In this document: one piece after another, positions 60,429 to 64,000 of the stretch | Layout: each line of letters opens with the position of its first letter | Numbering within the stretch: the first letter of the stretch is position 1 | Source of the DNA: Hanamia caeni | Lineage (GTDB): Bacteria > Bacteroidota > Bacteroidia > Chitinophagales > Chitinophagaceae | Length of the DNA stretch: 64,000 nucleotides | Direction: 5' to 3' | NCBI RefSeq assembly: GCF_003721595.1 | Contig: NZ_RJJR01000001.1 | Coordinates: 372,001-436,000 of the forward strand | Program-made: the position numbers and the translations under genes | Notes under the pieces: model-generated | Databases searched by the model: none | Told to the model about the DNA's origin: nothing | What the model saw: only the letters and a program-made list of their open reading frames with translations

Positions 60429-60567
60429 CGAAAACAATTTTAAAAGAAAACAGAAAGATTAAAAGAAACTAACGTTAGCTTTGATCTGCCAATATATCCT
60501 TCAGCAATACCAGCTTTCATCAATGGAATACCAATAAATAAAGGACATAATTCCAAAACACAACTTC

Positions 60568-61761
60568 ATGCAACCCATATTAACTTCAAAAACAAGAAGG
60601 ATAGAATCCATCGATGTGCTCAGGGGGCTGGTAATGGTTATCATGGCGCTTGATCATGTAAGGGATTATTTCCATCCGTCCGCAGACCCGCTCGACCTGG
60701 CCACCACAACTCCTTTGCTGTTTTTCACCAGGTGGATTACTCATTTTTGCGCACCGGTTTTTGTATTCCTTTCCGGCACGTCCATTTATTTACAAAGCTT
60801 GCGTAAAACAAAAAAAGTACTGCAAACTTTTTTGATAAAGCGCGGCCTTTGGCTAATATTGATAGAGATTGTTGTTATCTCATTTGCATGGACATTTAAT
60901 CCGCATTATAATGTCATTATCTTCCAGGTGATATGGGCCATCGGTATCAGTATGGTCTTACTGGGCCTGCTGGTACGCTTGCCTTTCAAAGTTATTTTGG
61001 TAATTGGATTCATCATTGTGTTTGGACACAACCTGCTGGACATCCCGGAATCAGCCCCGGGATTTGAGGCTGGTTTTTGGTGGAACCTGCTGCATCATGG
61101 TTTTTTCGCGGCATACCCGATCAGTCAGTCTCATGTATTGCTAATCATTTATCCATTCGTACCCTGGGTGGGCTTGATGATGCTGGGCTATTGCACCGGT
61201 GTATTCTTTTCGCAAAAATTTACTGTTGAGCAAAGAAGAAAGATACTGAACCGTATTGGCATTGGTTTAATTGTTTTGTTTATCGCAATTCGTTTTATCA
61301 ACGGTTATGGAAATCCCGAGCCGTGGCACATTCAGAAGAATGGCTTGTTTACACTCCTGTCATTTATTAACGTTCAAAAATATCCTCCATCCTTATTGTA
61401 TATGTGCGTTACGATCGGGCCGGCTTTCCTGTTGCTGTCACTTTTTGAAAAAATAAAAAATGGTTTTACCGCGGCAATAAAAATTTACGGCAGAGTTCCA
61501 TTCTTTTACTATGTCATTCACCTTTATGCGATTCATATTGTGTCTGCAGCTTTTGTTTTCATCAAAGGGCATTCCTTTGCACAAGCAACCACTATCAGCG
61601 GCGGTATGCCTTTTTATTTTTTGGCTGCAAAGGACGGTTACAACCTTTTGGTAACCTATATCATTTGGATCGCGATAGTGATAGCCCTGTTTCCATTGTG
61701 TAAATGGTATGATAATTATAAAACCCATCACAAAGAAAAATGGTGGTTGAGTTATTTGTAA
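60568..61761 (+). CDS. HGSNAT/DUF1624-like membrane acyltransferase
   Basis: This 397-residue protein has about ten membrane segments. It begins RRIESIDVLRGLVMVIMALD (the family's IDxLRG motif) followed by HVRDYFH, where His is the likely acetyl acceptor or relay. SHVLLIIYPFVPWVGLMMLGY and IYGRVPFFYYVIHLYAIHI also fit. The human relative transfers acetyl to lysosomal glucosamine; bacterial members probably modify envelope glycans. Stand-alone gene. Confidence 0.88.
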   Translation: MQPILTSKTRRIESIDVLRGLVMVIMALDHVRDYFHPSADPLDLATTTPLLFFTRWITHFCAPVFVFLSGTSIYLQSLRKTKKVLQTFLIKRGLWLILIEIVVISFAWTFNPHYNVIIFQVIWAIGISMVLLGLLVRLPFKVILVIGFIIVFGHNLLDIPESAPGFEAGFWWNLLHHGFFAAYPISQSHVLLIIYPFVPWVGLMMLGYCTGVFFSQKFTVEQRRKILNRIGIGLIVLFIAIRFINGYGNPEPWHIQKNGLFTLLSFINVQKYPPSLLYMCVTIGPAFLLLSLFEKIKNGFTAAIKIYGRVPFFYYVIHLYAIHIVSAAFVFIKGHSFAQATTISGGMPFYFLAAKDGYNLLVTYIIWIAIVIALFPLCKWYDNYKTHHKEKWWLSYL

Positions 61762-61810
61762 AAAGAAAAGACAGAAAATGATAATTTTATCTTCTTAAAT
61801 AAAATTTTTT

Positions 61811-62386
61811 GTGAACAAAATAAGATGTGCCCTGTCTTCTGATGCTTCTTCTATTCTTGATATTTATGCTCCATACATTGCAAACACGGCCGTAAGCTTC
61901 GAAACGGAGGTTCCCACAGTCGAAGATTTTACGCGAAGAATAATGGGGAACCAGGAATCTTGCCCGTGGCTGGTTTATGAATCAGGTGGTTTTATTGCGG
62001 GATACGCTTATGCATCCAAACACCGCGACAGAGCTGCGTATCAATGGTCTCTTGAAAGTTCCGTTTATGTGAATGAGAGTTTCCGGCAACAAGGAATTGC
62101 TACGAAGCTTTATCAAAAATTATTTCAGATTTTAAAATACCAGGGTTGCAGAAACCTTTATGCAGGTATTACTTTGCCCAATGAAAAAAGTGTCATTTTT
62201 CATCAAAAGATGGGTTTCAGTAAGATCGCCGATTATAAAAATATTGGGTATAAATTTAATCGCTGGCATACCGTCGGTTGGTATGAACTACAATTAAATG
62301 TTTACAGCGATGCGCCTGCTCCGTTTATAAAGTGGAGCCAAATTGAATCAACAGACCGTGATGCAATTATGAACCCAATCGCATAA
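61811..62386 (+). CDS. GNAT acetyltransferase, phosphinothricin-acetyltransferase-like
   Basis: A GTG start at 61811 gives 191 residues. GNAT motifs are ILDIYAPYIANTAVSFETE (substrate arm typical of the Pat/MddA type), VYVNESFRQQGIATKLYQ (acetyl-CoA loop Q-x-x-G-x-A) and YAGITLPNEKSVIFHQKMGF. It would N-acetylate a small amine such as methionine sulfoximine or a related compound. It starts 49 bases after the HGSNAT-like gene. Its stop codon is in contact with dispersed motif copy k. Confidence 0.9.
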   Translation: MNKIRCALSSDASSILDIYAPYIANTAVSFETEVPTVEDFTRRIMGNQESCPWLVYESGGFIAGYAYASKHRDRAAYQWSLESSVYVNESFRQQGIATKLYQKLFQILKYQGCRNLYAGITLPNEKSVIFHQKMGFSKIADYKNIGYKFNRWHTVGWYELQLNVYSDAPAPFIKWSQIESTDRDAIMNPIA

Positions 62387-62418
62387 AATAAAAACCTGGC
62401 TTATTTCTTCGTTTACTG
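62386..62418 (+). repeat. Dispersed motif copy k
   Basis: AAATAAAAACC, TGGCTT, then ATTTCTTCGTTTACTG: 33 bases, the same spacing as copy d. It begins on the last base of the acetyltransferase stop codon. Confidence 0.6.
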
Positions 62419-62558
62419 GAATCCATTAAGATCCACCTTTCGTTAATGCATTTTTCTTATGTATTCATCCAGCCTGGTGACTTTTTCGTCTTTCAGTTTC
62501 AGTCATTGTACACATCAACGGATCTTGACCGCCATCTGTATTTTGAACATATTAGGTG

Positions 62559-62638
62559 TACCACGAAGGCACAAAAACACGAAGAACTTTTTTCCTTTGA
62601 AAATAAAAAACGAAGTTTTTCTTTGTGTCTTAGTGGTA
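62559..62638. repeat. Inverted repeat of the ACCACGAAGGCAC type
   Basis: TACCACGAAGGCACAAA (62559-62575) pairs with TTTGTGTCTTAGTGGTA (62622-62638), 15 of 17 matching, with ACGAAG repeats inside the 46-base loop. Units like this are widespread extragenic repeats in Bacteroidota and related phyla. The rest of 62419-62816 shows no gene. Confidence 0.7.
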
Positions 62639-62816
62639 ATGCCTCCCTCTTGTACATCTCCGCTCTGGCACAACTCTCCTTGCTTCTCTACAGTAAAGCA
62701 GGAAATAAAGCAGATTTTATTTTGTGAAGACAGTGCAAGAATTTAAGCTGCCCTGTTTTTTGGAACCATCTCCTACTTCTCATGAACCGGATTCTGCAAA
62801 TCCTTATTTTTACTGC

Positions 62817-64000
62817 ATGAGGAGAAAATACAAAACCAATGTCGACATCCCTAGAATAATCACGACGCTGTTTTTCACTATTGTTTTTTCAACCGCAATA
62901 GCACAATCCTACAGGCCGCCATTTTTCGCTGATAAAAACCGGAGCGCGAAGATTGCTGCCACCTATGCAAGGCTTGATTCACTGTTTCAGCAATATGCCG
63001 CAGAGAAACATTTTCCCTCCATCTCTTATGGATTGGTGGTGGATGGCCGGCTTGTTCATTCTTTTTATTCAGGCACCATCAATTTTGAGAAAAATATCGC
63101 CGCTTCACCGTTATCTGATTACCACATTGCCTCTATGACCAAAAGTTTTACCGCAATGGCGATTTTGAAATTGAGAGATGAAGGAAAACTATCGCTTGAT
63201 GACCCAATTGAAAAATATATTCCTGAAGCAAAAGGCATGAAAACCGTTACCACGGATGCTCCGCTGGTTACGATTCGCCATTTGCTGACTCATAATGCCG
63301 GGCTCCCGGAAGATAATCCCTGGGGCGACAGGCAATTGGGTAGGAGTGATGCCTGGTTGGATAGCCTGTATGCAGATGGAATTTCTTTTTCTACAACGCC
63401 CGGTACTGGCTATGAATACAGTAACCTGGGATTTGCATCTTTAGGATTGATCATCAAAAAGGTCTCCGGCAAAACCTACCAGGATTACATCACCCAAAAT
63501 ATTTTAAAGCCCCTTGGAATGACGCACACGTGGTGGGATTATGATGATGTTCCTGCTAACCAGTTGGCAATTGGCTATCGCTATGTAGATGGGAAATTCG
63601 TAGCACAGCCGTTATTACACAGCGGGTCGTTTGGAGCGATGGGCGGATTGATTACCACCATCGGAGATTTTGCAAAATACATGGCGTTCCATCTTTCTTC
63701 ATGGCCTCATGACGGTGCAGATAATGGCCCCATAAAAAGAAGCTCGTTAAGGGAAATGCAGCATGCATGGAATTTCTCGCGTGTGTGGACGGGTGAAAAA
63801 AATGCAAAAGGCAAGGATTGTGATATCATTGATTCGTACTGCTATGGATTGCATGAATACCTGGATTGTGACGGCGTAAGAACGATTACACACAGTGGTG
63901 GCTTGCCGGGATTTGGCAGCCAATGGCGCATCCTGCCCGATTATGGTTTCGGTTTCGTCGTTTTCGGCAACCTCACCTATGCGCCTATGGGAGCGGTTTT
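62817..64000 (+). CDS. Secreted serine hydrolase (class C beta-lactamase/DD-peptidase fold), cut by window edge
   Basis: The ATG at 62817 opens a frame that runs past 64000. A hydrophobic signal (about residues 13-30, ending AIAQ) is followed by a PF00144-type domain. The nucleophile motif ASMTKSF (SxxK, about residues 106-109), Tyr motif GYEYSNLGF (YxN), and THSGGLPGF (HSG, KTG equivalent) are all present. LTHNAGLPEDNPWGD resembles esterase/aminopeptidase EstB-like members, so hydrolysis of a peptide or ester is as likely as of a beta-lactam. The C-terminus, which often carries a lipocalin-like domain, is missing. Confidence 0.93.
   Translation, partial: MRRKYKTNVDIPRIITTLFFTIVFSTAIAQSYRPPFFADKNRSAKIAATYARLDSLFQQYAAEKHFPSISYGLVVDGRLVHSFYSGTINFEKNIAASPLSDYHIASMTKSFTAMAILKLRDEGKLSLDDPIEKYIPEAKGMKTVTTDAPLVTIRHLLTHNAGLPEDNPWGDRQLGRSDAWLDSLYADGISFSTTPGTGYEYSNLGFASLGLIIKKVSGKTYQDYITQNILKPLGMTHTWWDYDDVPANQLAIGYRYVDGKFVAQPLLHSGSFGAMGGLITTIGDFAKYMAFHLSSWPHDGADNGPIKRSSLREMQHAWNFSRVWTGEKNAKGKDCDIIDSYCYGLHEYLDCDGVRTITHSGGLPGFGSQWRILPDYGFGFVVFGNLTYAPMGAV

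Noticed and set aside
62446..62746. Two overlapping plus-strand frames of about 95 residues
   Set aside because: Both cover the ACCACGAAGGCAC inverted repeat; their residues are translations of a repeat.

Overview
The window looks like a chromosomal segment of a Bacteroidota bacterium, most likely a relative of the Chitinophagaceae. Support comes from the AT-rich DNA, many start-proximal TAnnTTTG boxes (the -7 element of Bacteroidota promoters), LytTR/LytS signalling, paired DUF4252 genes behind an ECF sigma factor, a UbiA-like prenyltransferase of the menaquinone type, and secreted PNGase F-, CBM9- and sulfatase-like proteins. No rRNA, tRNA, transposase or phage gene was seen.

0-10 kb: a MntA/HepT-type toxin-antitoxin pair behind miaB, a PNGase F-like secreted protein, an antitoxin/ParE pair running directly into a DppB-like permease, an ABC exporter half with a degenerate ATPase site, and mgtE. 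10-20 kb: a SET-domain protein, two tandem LTA-synthase-like sulfatase-fold membrane proteins with a divergent PAP2 phosphatase, a CNNM/CorC protein, a GH13 amylase, DUF72 and hemN. 20-28 kb is an accessory, eroded zone. It holds three gene remnants (one a frameshifted SnoaL-like gene), a lipoprotein subtilase, a strikingly GC-rich oxidoreductase, a second copy of the hemN promoter, a lone HEPN protein, a four-helix-bundle protein with an upstream hairpin, and a Gfo/Idh/MocA oxidoreductase.

28-45 kb is largely housekeeping: a LiaF-like/DUF4288/LytS/LytR envelope-sensing operon, SIMPL, lipB, rluD, def, ruvX, an mqnP-like ubiA gene, a SpoU methyltransferase and mutS. Two more antitoxin/ParE loci lie among these genes, one with a broken toxin. 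A CRISPR remnant (one intact 30-base repeat, one spacer, one decayed repeat) follows mutS, and then a sigma/anti-sigma/DUF4252 operon. 45-64 kb carries a sulfatase, Old Yellow Enzyme with an AraC regulator, OsmC, HxlR with divergent YceI and pirin, a large PAS/GAF histidine kinase split by one base in a G5 run, a CBM9/sialidase-like pair, a Crp-like regulator with a DUF4267-cupin fusion, a HGSNAT-like acyltransferase, a GNAT enzyme and a truncated serine hydrolase.

The most unusual signal is in the intergenic DNA. At least eleven copies of a roughly 33-base motif (GAATAAAAATCC, five variable bases, ATTTGTTYGTTTACTG) are scattered between 12 and 62 kb, mostly just beyond gene ends. Other intergenic elements are a 17-base inverted repeat whose arms contain the stop codons of both flanking genes, a 24-base-arm relative upstream of mutS, and several palindromic extragenic repeats. 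Coordinates come from reading the sequence by eye; family names come from recognised motifs, not from database searches.
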